Shown here: one piece after another, positions 23,401 to 36,083 of the stretch | Layout: every line of letters starts with the position of its first letter | Numbering within the stretch: position 1 is the first letter of the stretch | Source of the DNA: Chiua virens | Lineage: Eukaryota; Basidiomycota; Agaricomycetes; Boletales; Boletaceae | Direction: 5' to 3' | Length of the DNA stretch: 64,000 nt | NCBI GenBank assembly: GCA_019787685.1 | Contig: JAHNUO010000011.1 | Location: 372,001-436,000, forward strand | Program-made: the position numbers and the translations under genes | Notes under the pieces: generated by a model | What the model was told of the DNA's origin: nothing | The model's database searches: none | The model's input: only the letters and a program-made list of their open reading frames with translations

Positions 23401-26400
23401 CATTCGAGGATATCTCGAACGTGAGAGTCCAGAAAATGACTAATCTGTAACAGCTCTTCTCTGCAGTTGTCGAGCTCAGGACTAGTAGTTGGGCTCTCAG
23501 GAGATATATTAAGCCATCGACGCACTCGCTCCAGAACTTCCCCTGCGTAGCTGTTTTCAGTCAGCTGATCCCTGTAGTCAGCTTCGTAGATCATATCCAC
23601 AGTAATTGCACTCACTGATTTCATTAGCCACTGTGCTAATTGGTTCCCGCCACCGCATGTCTGCGCAGCTGGAAGTGACAATTTCCCCTCTTTGTCCTTG
23701 AGAAGGTGGGCCTCCACACAGGTCAGCTTGAGTGATAGAACATCCTCTGGCTGCATTACGATGATTCCGCGATTGTCCCTGCATTCGGATAAAATCTGGT
23801 ATAGCTTCTGCAATTCAAATTTCTTGTACCTTCGACGTGAAAAGGACAAGGAATATATCCGCTTGTTCATGAGTCTGGCGAGACGATCAGTGAGAATTTG
23901 GAGCATCTGAGGCATCAATGTTGATGGGACGATGACACGAACTAATTTCTGACCATCGGCGAGCATGACAGCACAGATAGGGATGATTATGGATGATTTG
24001 CCTTCACCCATACTGACCCACAGCACGGTATTCTCGCTTGGCTGAGGAGACATCATCTCCTTCGCAATGTATGCTTGGGCACAATGGATGAGGAAATTTC
24101 CCTGCAGCTGAGATAAAGCAAGTGTGGTATCAGCGAACACTGGAGATTTCAGTAAGAAAATGGAGACGCACTTGTATCAATAACCAATCAGGGTATTCCG
24201 AAGCATCCCATCCATCACATCCCTCGTTCTCTAACTCCTTGAATAACTCTTTGTCAAGATTGCCCATGGCAAAGCGGAGCAATCTTCGGGCCCGCTGGAT
24301 GTCAAGTACAATGAGCACCAGTGAAATCAAGCATTCCTTCCAAGTCACCGATGACTTGTCCAGTGAAGTGGACGTGAGAAATTGGAAGAGTGTGTATGCC
24401 ATAATACGTGGCCATTGATTGGACTGATTGAGGCATTGTTCAATGTAACTGTCATCCCTGGGACCGAGAGCCTGTTTGACGATGTCCAAACTCTCCATAT
24501 ATGTGGTTCTGCACTGTATATAGTGCTCTTGAAGTATCTCAATACCAAGCTTCATCAGACTTGCATCGGTACCATGATGAGTGCAAAGTTCTTTTGTACT
24601 AGCAAGAAGGTCAGTGGTGTATTTGTGCTGAAACTTGAGGCCCATTCCATCCGTCTGCAAAGACGTAAGAAGCTGACCTAATTGACCAAGGTCAGAAGGT
24701 AAGACAAAGTTGTGGGAATTGGGGCCATAGCGGAGCAGTCTCTTCTGGGAAGGTAGTCGTGGCACTTGTTGTTCACATAGCAATTGCTTCAGAGTGATTT
24801 GCCATGGATTGTGAGGATGGGTGTGCGAATGAGGTTTGTGATCCGCATGACCCAGTGATCCCACCAGCCAAGTAAATGGTTTTAATCTGAGAGGACCATC
24901 ACTGCAGGCATGAAGGAGAGACCCCAAAATTGGAAATTGTGGTACAGTGGAGAAATGTATTTCTGAAGTTCCTCAGTCAATTGCATAACATTATATAGGC
25001 TGGGATTGAATGAGACCGTTGGAAGGATCTCACATGGCCATGACCCTACCAACTGCTTGATCAGGGTGTCCTCGGCTATACCATCCGATTGGTCTTCCTT
25101 CTGGCGAGCCCGACTAAGATATTTGCATAGCATGGATACTGATGGGTGCCATCCTTGTCGAAGGTCACAATCATTGTAGCACAATAAAACCTCTAGAAGG
25201 ATATCTGGTTGTTTCACAATGGCTACAAGGATGAAGACGGTGGCATTGTAAAATCCGTCATACCGAACCCCATAATCACGAATGGTGTGGTCAAACCTAG
25301 ACCAGTGGAAGACGCAGTACACAATGGTGGGAATGGAAAAGAGGAGTTCGTATCGCCAACTCAATGAATGCACAGGAATGTTATTAATCTTGTCAATAAT
25401 GGAATTGTATAGTTCTTGTGATTTTGATGACAATAGAATGTTCTTGACGAGACCTGTGATTCACTTCTTTGGCCCACTTCCGAGGATCACCCATTGGCAT
25501 CTCGGGTGACCCGTGGTAAATGGCGGATGCTATGACATATATAATCTTGCGCTTCCTGGTCGTCATCAGCCTCGAGCTTGACTTCATGAACTTCGTGGGG
25601 AAGCTGTGCAGAGACTTCGGATGGCAGCAGGTATGCCTCGCACCAAATAGAATATCGGAGAAGTCGGTACCAGGGGCTCTGATGATTCCAGCGAACTGCG
25701 AAGCATCTGGTACATGGGTAGACTGTTCCCAATGCTCTTGTTCATCACCTGATACTGCCTCACACGGAATCTTCTTGATGGCCTCGCACATTTGGGGACT
25801 CTCGTAATACTCAAGTATCGGTATTTGCCATTGCTTGTCTTCAATGCCCTGATCCCTAAATGATCCTCGGGCGACCCCGGAACACCACACAAGAGAGATT
25901 GCCTCCTCCAGACCTGTTCTTCCTGTTAGCAGATCGGGTCTATATGCGCTGCTGGTGAGGACATGCAAGCGAGCAAGATACAACCTGCCCGCTAAACTGG
26001 CAATCCCTGTCAAGCAGCCAAGCTCGTAGGTCCACTTTGTAGGTATAGTACCTGACCTTGCCAGAGAGGGGACAAGTTGATGTCAATTTTGACAAGAGGT
26101 TGTCCGTCATTCCAGCTGACATGGGAATCACCATATGGTATGAGAATGCATCTAGGAATAATGTCCTTTTCGTTGGGAGTTTTCTGGCGCAGAACAAGCC
26201 AGTTGAGTAGGCCAAACAGTGTTCTGATGCATTGGTTGTCATCGCAAACCATGCCCTTGAAGTCATAGGATTCCAGGTCTGTATTTTCATTGACGAAAAA
26301 GGACAAACCATAGCAGGGTAATGCTACGGATATGTGTGGAAATGACAGAGTCTCCAGAGCTGGCACATAGACTTGAAACTTGGATGTGATCACGAGATTT

Positions 26401-29400
26401 TCAGCAACATCGAGACACTCCAAATGGGACGAAATTGCCTTCCAGGTTGCGCCATGGAAGTCCACTAGAAATTCATGCCCTTTCACTGCACAATATTCCC
26501 TAGACTGACTGTTACGGTAGCTCTGGGTAGGATCTAATGTAGCTGCAAAAGCACTAAGTACCAAGTGGCTGTGATAACTCAAACAACCACCACTTGATAC
26601 GTGGTGCACTGAAGAGTTGAACGAGGGTTTCTGGTCAGCAGATTGCTACCAGAGAGATGAGTGAAAACTCAGGCATTGCTGAGAGTTGTCCTGTTGGGAA
26701 TCTATACCCGAGGGACGGTTGAGGGTTGAGGGTTGACTGCATAGAGTCCGAGTGGTCAATGGGATGACTTGAGGTCCCTGGTTGAGTGGTCACAAGGAAA
26801 GGTCCAAGTGGAGCAGTGATACTCAGCTAGATTGCAGAGATCAAGACTAGGGTACAGGAGTAACACTGCAAGGTATTTATACTATGGGAATCATGCATGG
26901 ACCAAGTGTCCAAAAGGGGTGGCCATGAAGAGTGGAAGGGATGCCAAAAGGAGGAATCATATGATGTGATGGCAGTGGACGATGACGAAGATGAAATGAC
27001 AAATGCAAAGCCATCAGATGATGACAAGAAAGAAATGAGTAAGTGCGATGCCATCGGATGATGACAAGAAAGAAACAAGTAAGCACTCAGGTTACGCCGG
27101 TGTGGGGTTACATAAGGTGAAAGTGAAACGAGTACGGATGAATGTATGAGAATACCTAGGTATTGAGTGTAGAGAAGTAGTACAAGAGGAACGAAAGAAA
27201 GAAATTGTAACACTGACAATGAATCTTCCAATTGTCTGCAGAGGATTTCCAAAGTGTCTCAAGGGGGCAGATCTCAATGATTAATGTTGATAAGTTCAAC
27301 CAATGAGCATAACCTTCGATGAGAACTGCAGGAAGGTCTCCATTTAGTTGGTCGTGAGGGATGAGCTCAAGAATATCATCCACATCTTTATATTGAGCCC
27401 GAATCACTAGACTTCCATTTCGAAGCGTGAGGTGCACCTGCGTGTACATTAATCCTGGATTTGCATGTCGATGAGATGGACTGACATGGTGATCAAAAAT
27501 CATAAACTGCATGACAAGCAACATGCCAGGGAGATCCGATGGAATGAGCTTCAGGTCAAGCTATATAGAAAAAATTCCATTGTCATTCATATTTCAGCAG
27601 AAACTGCAACGGGCACCAACCTTCCCAAATACTCGCCTGTACGTTGAATCTTCTTTGATCGTACTCGACAATCTACCGCCCATCGGCATACCGTCCACCA
27701 CCACCGATCCCCTGAGTAAATCAACGGATACCCTTTGCGAGTATCGGTCCTTGGTTTCCGCAGTTTCACACACGAGCCAACGGGAATTGGGGAATCGTAA
27801 TGACTTCCATCTATGCGGACCCGGTCGATACCCTGGCCAAATCTTGCGGATTGCGAGGTCAATACCGGTATCCGAGACATCATTTTGGATAGCATCCCTC
27901 AATGCCTGCTCAAGTGCAAAGCCCAGGCGACGATCTCGCTCCAGTAGAAGTCTCCCGTAGCTACACGTATCTAACAAGTTCAATTCAGTGCGGTGCTACT
28001 TCAAGCGCAGTCGCAAAACTTACCTGGGGACTCGATGAACATGACAGTATGTATAATAATCGCACATGACACTGCAACTTCAATGTCCTGCGGAGAATGA
28101 AGGAGCTTCCGGACTGCTGTAGGGTTTACATCAAACGTGCTTCGACAAATGGCAGCCATGTCACGTAAGGGCTTGTTGCGTTTTTCGTCCGCGGGTGAAT
28201 CTATCGCATCGTACAACAACTCGTGCATCCAGTCAAACGTCTTCTCGCGTACGTGACGAAGTAACCTGATAGCCTTCTCGGAGACATCTTCGCATGAATT
28301 AGAGACGAGGAGACGAGTGAGGAGGGAGATAATCCCCATCGCAGCCCCATCCGAGGAGCCGACCCCGACGTCGACAAACAGGCTTTCGAGCTCATTCACC
28401 AAAGCATGGCAAAACGAAGGGTCTTGAAGTTCCTGATGCCATACCAACTCTCCTGTGCTGGTAAGGGGTCCGACGTGCGTGGCTGCTTGAGCGAACAGTA
28501 AATACACCTCGGGACGACGGAAATTGAGATTTCTACAGCGGAGCTCGCGGAGGATATTGATCCACTGGAGAGAGCTGCCACTCCGCAAGCATCCAAACGC
28601 GATGAATTCGGGGAGGGTTAGATCCGTGTGGCAGCCCGATTGCATAGATAAAACATCATTTGTCGTGTGCGTAGTTTCGTCAACATAAATCTGCAAATTC
28701 GAGTCCTCGTACGGTCCGTCAACAAGGACATGAGAAGAGTGGTTCCCGCCACCATTCAAGTAGCGTTCGAAACTCCAGCCTGTTGGAAGTAGATCATCAT
28801 CTGGTCGGACCTTCGAAGCTTGGGAGTGTCGAGCAGAAAGGTACTGGTACGCGCGAGAAAGACGATGGAGATCCGAAGTCTTGTGAAGAAGAAGACGTTC
28901 AAGTGCATCGATGGAAACTATGGGAGCGTGGAGGGTGCGACGATGATCCTGCTTCAATAAAAGCTGATCGAGAGCAACCCAGAGCTCAACGAGAGTCAAG
29001 AACATGATTGAATGATGTTCTGGATTAGTGTATATTTTTTCGGCTCCTGATAGATATGCATCTGATAGGATCCTGAGTTGCTCGCATGCTTGTTGTATAT
29101 CCGTGGTGCGAGCGACCCAGTCGTCAATACCCTGCTGTATTGCTTGTTCGACATCATAGAGTGCAACATAGGCATCCTCATCGAAAGCCTTCGTGAGAAA
29201 TGAGATCTCCTGAGACAAAAAGTCGCTGAGGGTACCTCGAGGAAGATGGGAAGGTGATTGGGTAGGGTGGACGTGAGGAGTGCTGTGATTGGCGAGAGAA
29301 CTGGAGATATACTTGTCGCAGTGGTGGAATATAAGACGGGTGTCTCCAATGAGATGAGAATGGTCCCAAATCACAGATGAGCGTTGAGAAACCTGAGCCA

Positions 29401-30498
29401 TCTTCCATTTCTCGTTCAGGAGGTCCAAAAGACAAGAGCAAGTCTGCAACGCGGCATCAGCGAGCCACTGGGGGGCAGACGACCCAAGTTTCCTGAGACG
29501 CCGGAGGATTTTGCCTGACATAGCATGAAGTAGGTGATCTGGAGGACTTGCTTGAACTGCGTGGTTTGCAAGGTTGCACAAGAAGAACAAGATGAATTCC
29601 TTGTACACAGTACGGCCACGACCGAGAGACGATTGCAGCGCGACCCTGACAAGAAGCCACAGCGACGAGCGAGACCACTTTGCATACAAAGTGTGCTCAC
29701 CACCGAGAGGTGACGAACCGGGACCGACTAGATTGCCGACATGTTTGGTAAAGCGGTGAGCCTCAGCTGGTTGGCCAACAGCGTGCAAGATAGAGGTAAG
29801 CAGGATCGGAGGATACTCCGTGTTTGTCATGTATCCTCGTTCGAGTTCCGCAAACGGTTCGCTCGACTGCGCTTTGGTCATGCAACCAAGGTGGTTTGCA
29901 AGTTCAGATTGGAATTCCTCGTCGTCAAATACACGGTTGGGAATGTCGACGGCTAGCTCAGGGCATGAGCATATCATCCTCTCCGGGTTTTGAGGGTCAT
30001 CAAAATGTCGGAGTACATCAAGAGACTCATATCGAGTAGACTCGCGTTGCCTCCTGAAGATGATGCCAGCATATTGTGAATGTATCGGGAATGCGATGAT
30101 ATCTACGGATTCTGAGCATACTAGTAGCATCCCCCCGAAAAAGCTTGGAACATACCTCCCACCTGCATTCCTCTAAGTTGGAAGATGATATGGTCCCTGT
30201 CCAGCTTCCAAGATTGGGCAATCGTCTGCATGTTTTCCAACATTCTAACGATTCGAAACCATAGAGGTTTGTAGGCATGGTCGACGCGTTCATGATAAGC
30301 CTGAGCAGCGACGTGTACCGCGTCAACTAATGCTTGGTCCCTGCTTTCGCTGTCATCGAGGAGTTTAGGACAATACGGAGGATAAAAGACTTGAGTGACG
30401 ACGTATTCCAGTTTTGACGCGGCTTTGTCGTAACCCTCCACCCACGGAGCCACAGATTGAGAGAAGGAATTGTCATCGTGAAAGATAGAGGAAAACAT
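20471..30498 (-). pseudogene. giant DUF6606/DUF3638/DUF3645 protein (annotated elsewhere as ubiquitinyl hydrolase-like), broken
   Basis: The locus is full length for the family, about 3000 codons. The N-terminal part has LEYVVTQVFYPPYCPKLLDD and IIFQLRGMQVG. The DUF6606 part is one long exon (30111-28024). DUF3638 includes a Walker-A-like VSMGEGKSSIII segment, and DUF3645 has LAIPYRAKDVPAARAEFGHL. The C-terminal part has KHALHPDVRNFVKTG, SDHVHLHVYTPRTRMHMKPC and SHMGRMLQGRPLREEDF. Clean introns remain: 30112-30155, 27971-28023, 27561-27621, 24108-24171, 22414-22478 and 21868-21918. The frame is broken near 26050 (twice), 25650, 25425, 24915, 22940, 21560 and 20720. Stop codons lie near 23065 and 23010, and a solo LTR sits at 26692-27212. 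Such damage is beyond sequencing error. The ubiquitin link is family annotation, not shown here. Confidence 0.85.
26692..27212 (-). repeat. solo gypsy-type LTR inside the DUF3638 gene
   Basis: On the minus strand it starts TGTTACAATTTC and ends GATTCCCAACA, giving TG...CA ends and 521 bp. A TATAAATACC box lies about 190 bp from its 3' end. It separates the exon ending ADNWKIHCQ from the exon carrying SSVHHVSSGG. No protein of an element flanks it, so it is a solo LTR from recombination. The flanking pentamers (tgtcc / ctgac) do not match, so the target-site duplication has decayed or my ends are off by a few bases. A short imperfect repeat of ccatcrgatgatgacaagaa lies inside. Confidence 0.65.
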
Positions 30499-30585
30499 CG
30501 CATAGCAGAATGTTATCAATCAAAGCGTTTGTACTACAAATACTCTACACCTACTATAACTGTTCATTCTATGTCGCCTGATCCT

Positions 30586-31777
30586 CTATGGAAACCTTTT
30601 ACTCAACCCATCATAGATCAAAAAGATAATCGCGCTGCTCGGTATAGACCTCGCCACGGTAATCCCGCACCCAGCGTAAAACCCGCGAATCCCCTGCGCC
30701 TTGTACATCGCTCTCGCCGTGTCTAAAAACGTGGGCGGAAGAACACCCTTGCCGCGCGGTCGCAGCTCTTCTTCCGTCTGCATCGCACTCTTAATCGTGT
30801 CCGCCGGAAACAGGGAAAAGTTGAACACTGCCCCGGCGCATGCCCCGGAGACAGCGGACTCCCATGCGAGAATGTCTTTTCGCCCGAGAGGTGTGCCCGT
30901 CAGAGTTGCGCGCCGTTGGATGAGGTATGTCCTTACAAACTCTCTGCACGTGAACCAGGCGGCACCACCGCCTGACTCTCGAATGAGGGTACCGGTTTGA
31001 CCAAGCCAGAGGCCGCGAATGCCGTCGTTGCGGATGACGGATGTGAGAACAGCGATGGGACCGGGGAGTGCTCGTGGTTTGATAGGCGTTGGCTCCAGAG
31101 TAGCGGCTGCTGCGCCTGTGGGCCCGGGTGGCTGGACAGACGCCGCTGGGACGTCTACAGCAAGCATTTGAACTTGCATTTTACATTTCACAAGTTCTAC
31201 GGGGGTCCTATAATAGTTACACATATCCATATCAACAAGGTCTGGGAAGGGATGGTGATGGACCTACAGGACGAAGCTCGTTACCTGCGCCAGCGCCAGC
31301 GCCGGCAATCGCGAACTGAGGGATCGTAAGATCTCGAGAAGGTGATTGTGCGGTGACCCATCGTATGGTATGCTGCAGTTGGGTGTATGACACGAAAAGG
31401 CCCGCATTTTCCAACATGGCGCCAGCAACGGGCGCGGGTAATCCCTGTTTCATAATCTAGGCCTTAGACCGCATGGCCATACACACGTAAAAGGACGCAC
31501 ACGATAGAGTCCCCGTACACCTTCGTTTTGAAAAGTTCGGACGAGACAGTCTATTGGTCCTTTGAATCTTGCAGTAGCATCCAGCACTTGAGACTGGAGC
31601 CTGACTTTCGTGAGGTCGAATGGGTGCTCGAACACTTTGGACACCATGCCTGCGATCTGTACCCAACACTGTTAAACGTTCGCCTGATGTATCGAGTCCA
31701 AGAAAACGTACACTTCCAAAGGTGATGTCCTTGACCGCGCGTACGACAGGTGAGACGGCGTGTGTGTCGTCTGTCAT
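30586..31777 (-). CDS. mitochondrial carrier family protein, ornithine/amino-acid type (SLC25; ORT1/ARG-13-like)
   Basis: Four exons are joined by introns 31657-31711, 31445-31500 and about 31204-31276. All three carrier repeats show their P-x-[DE]-x-x-[KR] signature: HPFDLTKVRLQSQ, TPVELVKCKMQVQ and FPADTIKSAMQTE. Six membrane helices are expected in the inner mitochondrial membrane. Overall sequence (AGMVSKVFEHPFDL, LPAPVAGAMLENAGLFVSY) fits the fungal ornithine/basic amino acid carriers that link arginine synthesis to the cytosol. The exact substrate is inferred. In the stretch IAGAGAGA-VTSFVL one extra G (gcagGtaacg, about 31287) shifts the frame just before the third intron, a probable sequence error. 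The stop is 66 bp before the first frame of the DUF3638 gene on the same strand. Confidence 0.82.
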
Positions 31778-32017
31778 GTCGGCAACAAGGCAGGTGTGCT
31801 GGAGGTACTGGAGAAAGCAACGACTGGCGTGCTACTGCATTACTTGAGGCGAGGGAAGACCAATCCTGTGGACAGCTGTAAAACGTAGGAGTGAAAAACG
31901 CGACCACGTGCTTCAAATCAACCTTCGTCCGATCGGACTTCGAAGGAACTATTTAACCAAGAGTTCCAGAATTCTACTTGGTTGTGTTACTGGTATGTAC
32001 ATTCATTAATCCTCGAG

Positions 32018-34306
32018 CTAAGGACTCGCATAATCCGATGTCACTCTCAAGGGTACACGTGTGAAGACGTTTCGTGGAACGCCATCACCCTGGATGACCG
32101 TCACTTGCTTGAGAGCATATCCGTTCCTTCGGGGTATCCACCAGAAAAAAATAAACCAGTACAAAACACCCAACAGTCCAACAGAGAGCGCGATGAAGAC
32201 ATGCGACTACCGTACTTCAGTCACGTGTTTGTGTAGCAAGCAATCAAGTAACTCACGTAGTATAGGAGATGTTCGTATGGCTCGTAACCAGCAGATGGTG
32301 GTATCATTGGGACCACAACCAGAAATACGTTGGAGAGGAAGAAAAAGACAACAGCAAACTTGTACGCTCGGAATGGTGGGTCCCACTTATAGGCCTTGAA
32401 TGCATCCGTATACAAGAGCAACAACCCGCCGGAGACAAGGAGGTTGAATAATGCGAGAGGGTACGACGAGTCTAACGAGGTTTGTTCAGAAAAAGGAAAT
32501 CAGTGAGCCCGACACAAATACTCACAATTGACGATAAATAGATAAGCGTCTCCAGGTGGTGACAATACCATCAGCAGGACTGATATCAAATATTGTGTAA
32601 AAAGCCCAGGGAGTGGGGCATTGAACGGTTTGTTGCTCGCAAAGAATGATGACCAGGGAAGAACTCCCTCACGCCCCAACTCCTGTACGACTAGTTCCTA
32701 AGTGAGTCAACAAGCTCACATGCTGATCAAAACTATCGTACCTCTTCCTTGAGTGAATAAAACCGAAAGGATATTCCCCAACATGGAAAAGGAGATTACA
32801 ACACTGAGTGCCTATGGCTTCAAGTAAGCCATGTCATCAGCGTTACAGTAAATGGACTAAGCTCACCCTTTCTGTTGCAGGGCCATAGAGATTCCGAAAG
32901 AACAGGGCGCTGATGGCCGTTAGTTGTGTCGCAGACTAAGGCCACTGGAAGCTCTTACGCTGGGATGGTACCCCCATGAAGCATATCCGCCTTCGATATC
33001 ACTGCAAAATATGCCACGTTCACAAATATATACACTAATGCGACGAAGCACATTGCCAGCGGCGCCGCGAGTTTGATCGTCTTGATCGGGTCACGAACTT
33101 CAGACAATGCATAGTTGGCGTTTGAATACCCAATATAAGACCTAATAGAGTCAGCAGCGTGTCTACTCGACATGAAGGGACCCACCAAATAACGTTGTAC
33201 ATTCCAATGACAAAGGCATTAGCACCAAAGCTGGAGCCTTCCCAAAACGTCTGCCAAGTGTAATTGTTGGGCTGATCGTATTCCCTCCCGACAGCGAACC
33301 CAGGTACACCGATCAAGCTCAGAAAGCCAGACCCAGCAACCAGAACCAAGACGACCAATTTGAAGGCACCAAGTACGTTCTGAAGTCTTAGACCGAAGTT
33401 GAGGAACGCGCCGTGTACGATGACACAAAATGTTGAGCACAGGAACGCTACGATACGGACGTTTGTCGGTGTCCGCTCAAAAGCCAAGGCATGCAACGTG
33501 TCTAGAATATAACTCAGTGGTCGTATCATTGAAATGAACGGAATGCCTACATTCTCCAAACGCCACGCTTGCTGCTGACATCCATCCCTGGTTGAAACCA
33601 CGCCGAGATCAGGATAATGTACAACAAGAGAACGGGGAAAGACACGCACGATGAACACGCCATACACCGCATAAACACAAGTGGTCATATAAGCGGGCCG
33701 TCGATAGACGTACTCCATATAAGTTTTTTCCCCGCCGCTACGGGGCAGACCCTATACCAACACCATATGAAGAACGTTTTCGGCGAAGCATGGAGCATGT
33801 CTTACTGTCCCGAATTCGACGTACACCGCAGTCCCTGCGGCGGCAACCAACGCGCCGAGAATCCACATGACAAAGGTCATCCCGACACTCCCCGACGACG
33901 TGAGAATGATACTCGGGGCTGCAAAGACTCTGACGCATCTAGTCAGGCCATAATCACTCCAAAAGAAGGCAAACGTACCCGGTTCCAATCACCCTGTTGA
34001 AGATAAGGGATATAGCACTGAGCAATCCTAAAATACGATGAGCGTTTGCCTCCTGCATATAAACCGTCTGACCGACCCAGCTGGCGTTTGTTATCGGGGA
34101 TGTCGTCGACGAATTTCAAGTTCACTGATAAAAATGAGTCGGGGTCAGCTAAACTCGAATTTCCTCGACTTGAACAGACCATTCTCGATGTCCTCCTCAC
34201 TCTGGCTTGTTACGGAGCTCGACCGTGGCTGAAGGAGAGGATCGGTCTCGGAGGTTGAACTTCCCAGATGTGCGGTTGACGATGAGGCAACGCTGTCGTA
34301 TAACAT
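32018..34306 (-). CDS. MUP1-like high-affinity methionine permease (APC/LAT family), copy A
   Basis: Thirteen exons are joined by twelve short introns, all with matching phase. The N-terminal cytosolic tail MLYDSVASSSTAHLG...EDIEN is followed by FVDDIPDNKRQLG. The first helix LLSAISLIFNRVIGTG-VFAAPSIIL carries the substrate-binding GTG break. Then come WILGALVAAAGTAVYVEFGT-GLPRSGGEKTYMEYVYRRPA, VRIVAFLCSTFCVIVHGAFL, NALGY-like SYIGYSNANYALSEVRDPIK and about twelve membrane helices. APC transporters of this branch import methionine at the plasma membrane by proton symport. The tail ends RVTSDYASP. It is transcribed in tandem with copy B. No frame break was found. Confidence 0.85.
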
Positions 34307-34881
34307 GCCAGCCTGCGCACGTACTTTGAGCGTGGCAAAAAGGAGGGATCGGTGGCAAAGCCGAAGCTCGAATTCGGAGGAAAGGTTCCAGGCTGCAGGG
34401 TCCAGGCCCCGGGTGCTCTCGCTAATTTTGTCGTGCTTTGGCGCAAGTATGTGCTCGCTGACTCACTTGCATCTCGGCTACTACATACACAAAGCATCCA
34501 GGTGGCCTTCAAAAGAATGACATGGGATCATAGCATCGAAGGTTCTCCTAGGTCCGGTGCAAACGTGGACATAAATAAAAAAACATTGAATATCGACAAG
34601 AATTCAACCTAACGGTCCGTAAAAAAACTGCTTTGTACTTCGCCTCCGTTTCAGTCGCTATGCGTACTATCGTTTTTCTTCTGCTCTCTATACTTCTCAG
34701 AAAGAGTTTCAATAATATGGGAGTCGATAAGTAAACACATGGACGTCAACCAGACCAAGGTGCTTCACTTCACCTAGCTGTTTGCAATGTTTTTACGTAA
34801 TATCCACCAGTCACGACGAAACTCGCTATCGAAGTCACTTCCAGGATCTGGACGACTTACTTACTTGTGTGCAGCTAGAGG
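34307..34881. other. 0.57 kb intergenic between divergent permease A and F-box gene
   Basis: No gene was recognised. The first 150 bp resemble the region upstream of copy B (shared words such as ctccaaggctcgaactcg versus cgaagctcgaattcg), showing that the duplication included the promoter. Confidence 0.5.
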
Positions 34882-36083
34882 ATGCACCAGTGCTTGACCA
34901 TCGTCGAGGTGCAGCATGTCATCTTCCGTGAAGTCCTCATAGTCGATCATTGGGATCAGTGGGCTGGGCGGGCTACATTAGCTGGGCTTGCTCGTACTTG
35001 CCGAACTTTCAGTGATGCTGCTCTCGACATCTTGTGGGAGGATTTGCCTTCTTTCGCCTACCTCATCCGATGTCTTCCTTCGAGTTTATGGAAGATTAAT
35101 CAGACGAATCAAAGAATGGTGTGTTCTCATCGCTTTCCTCGTTCAGTATAATTCACATTCACGGATCCCGGACAGTCATTCGAACGAGCCATGTCACTGA
35201 GTGACTGGGAAATTTTTTTCAGATACTCCTCTCGAGTACGATCCATCTCAGCTTTCCCATATGTGAACGAACATTCAAATTCTTGCCGAAGTCTGGGTAC
35301 CGATGTCATCTTTGCGTTGTCTCGACCCCCCCACTACGGTCCGCTCGTCCCACACCTCAAAACCCTTGTCTTGGATTCAGACAAGGAGTCCGAACCGCTT
35401 TTGCGGCTGCTACTCACGGATTCTCTGGTCGATGCCACCCTCCCATTTTTCGCCCTGCACTCACCCACGATGTCAATTCAACTGACGTCTAGATGCCCTT
35501 CGTTGAAACGTCTTTCCATTCGAAATCTTTCCATTCAAACATTTGACGATATCCCGGATGTGGACAAGCATCGCATTGCACAGGAGACAATTTTGCGTCT
35601 GCCTCACTCATTAGAATCGCTTGATTGTACCGCAGTCAGGCTCGATGAGGCTACCATTGCACACCTATCCCATCTTCCTTCTCTGACCCACCTTACGCTA
35701 GAACTCCAAGTTGATTTGCAACTGGAGAACCTAAGACCCCACCTGACACCACTCGCATTCGGATCTCTGGAGTCCTTGACTGTTGCGGCTGACACACTCT
35801 CAATCGTGACATCATTTTGGAACTCCTGCACATCACGCCGCGACAAGTGTCATGCATAATAGAAGAGCCGTCTACACCGGAGATGTTCCAACATTTTTTT
35901 GCCGCACTTGCCCAGGCTTGTGATCCAGAACGACTCTACAAGATCTATGTGGACAATGTGTCAAGCCAATGGCTGGTAGGCGGCGAGTGCCGAGAAATCT
36001 CTCTGTCTACGTTCCAGCCACTTCTCACGTTCCCAAACATAAACGCCTTTTCACTTAAGGGCAATGTGCGGCATCTTCCTTGA
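34882..36083 (+). CDS. F-box/LRR-type protein between the permease copies
   Basis: The start at 34882 reads a short F-box-like N-terminus (VIFREVLIVDHWDQWAGRA, LAGLARTCRTFSDAALDILW), the usual Agaricomycete pattern. After an intron near 35115-35150 it continues FTDPGQSFERAMSLSDWEI, FFRYSSRVRSISAFPY and leucine-rich repeats. The role would be substrate recognition in an SCF ligase. The intron borders are uncertain. Near 35817 a run of four T should be five to keep frame (SIVTSF to LELLHITPRQV), so the model is one base short there. It ends LKGNVRHLP with a TGA at 36081-36083, early for the family, so the C-terminus may be truncated. Confidence 0.6.

Noticed and set aside
26980..27080. Repeats resembling a CRISPR array (two gatgatgacaagaaagaaa units).
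   Set aside because: Only two imperfect copies without regular spacers, inside an LTR of a eukaryotic genome.
26692..27212. A perfect target-site duplication for the solo LTR.
   Set aside because: The flanking pentamers tgtcc and ctgac do not match, so no duplication is claimed.
20471..30498. The DUF3638 locus at first looked N-terminally truncated by the neighbouring carrier gene.
   Set aside because: The first exon (LEYVVTQVFYPPYCPKLLDD) matches the true N-terminus of the family as I know it, so the 5' end is complete.
34141..34306. Apparent frameshift in the N-terminal part of permease copy A (and likewise in copy B).
   Set aside because: A 57 bp intron (GTCTGT...ATCAG) joins DIEN to V with exact phase in copy A, and the matching intron exists in copy B, so both genes are intact.
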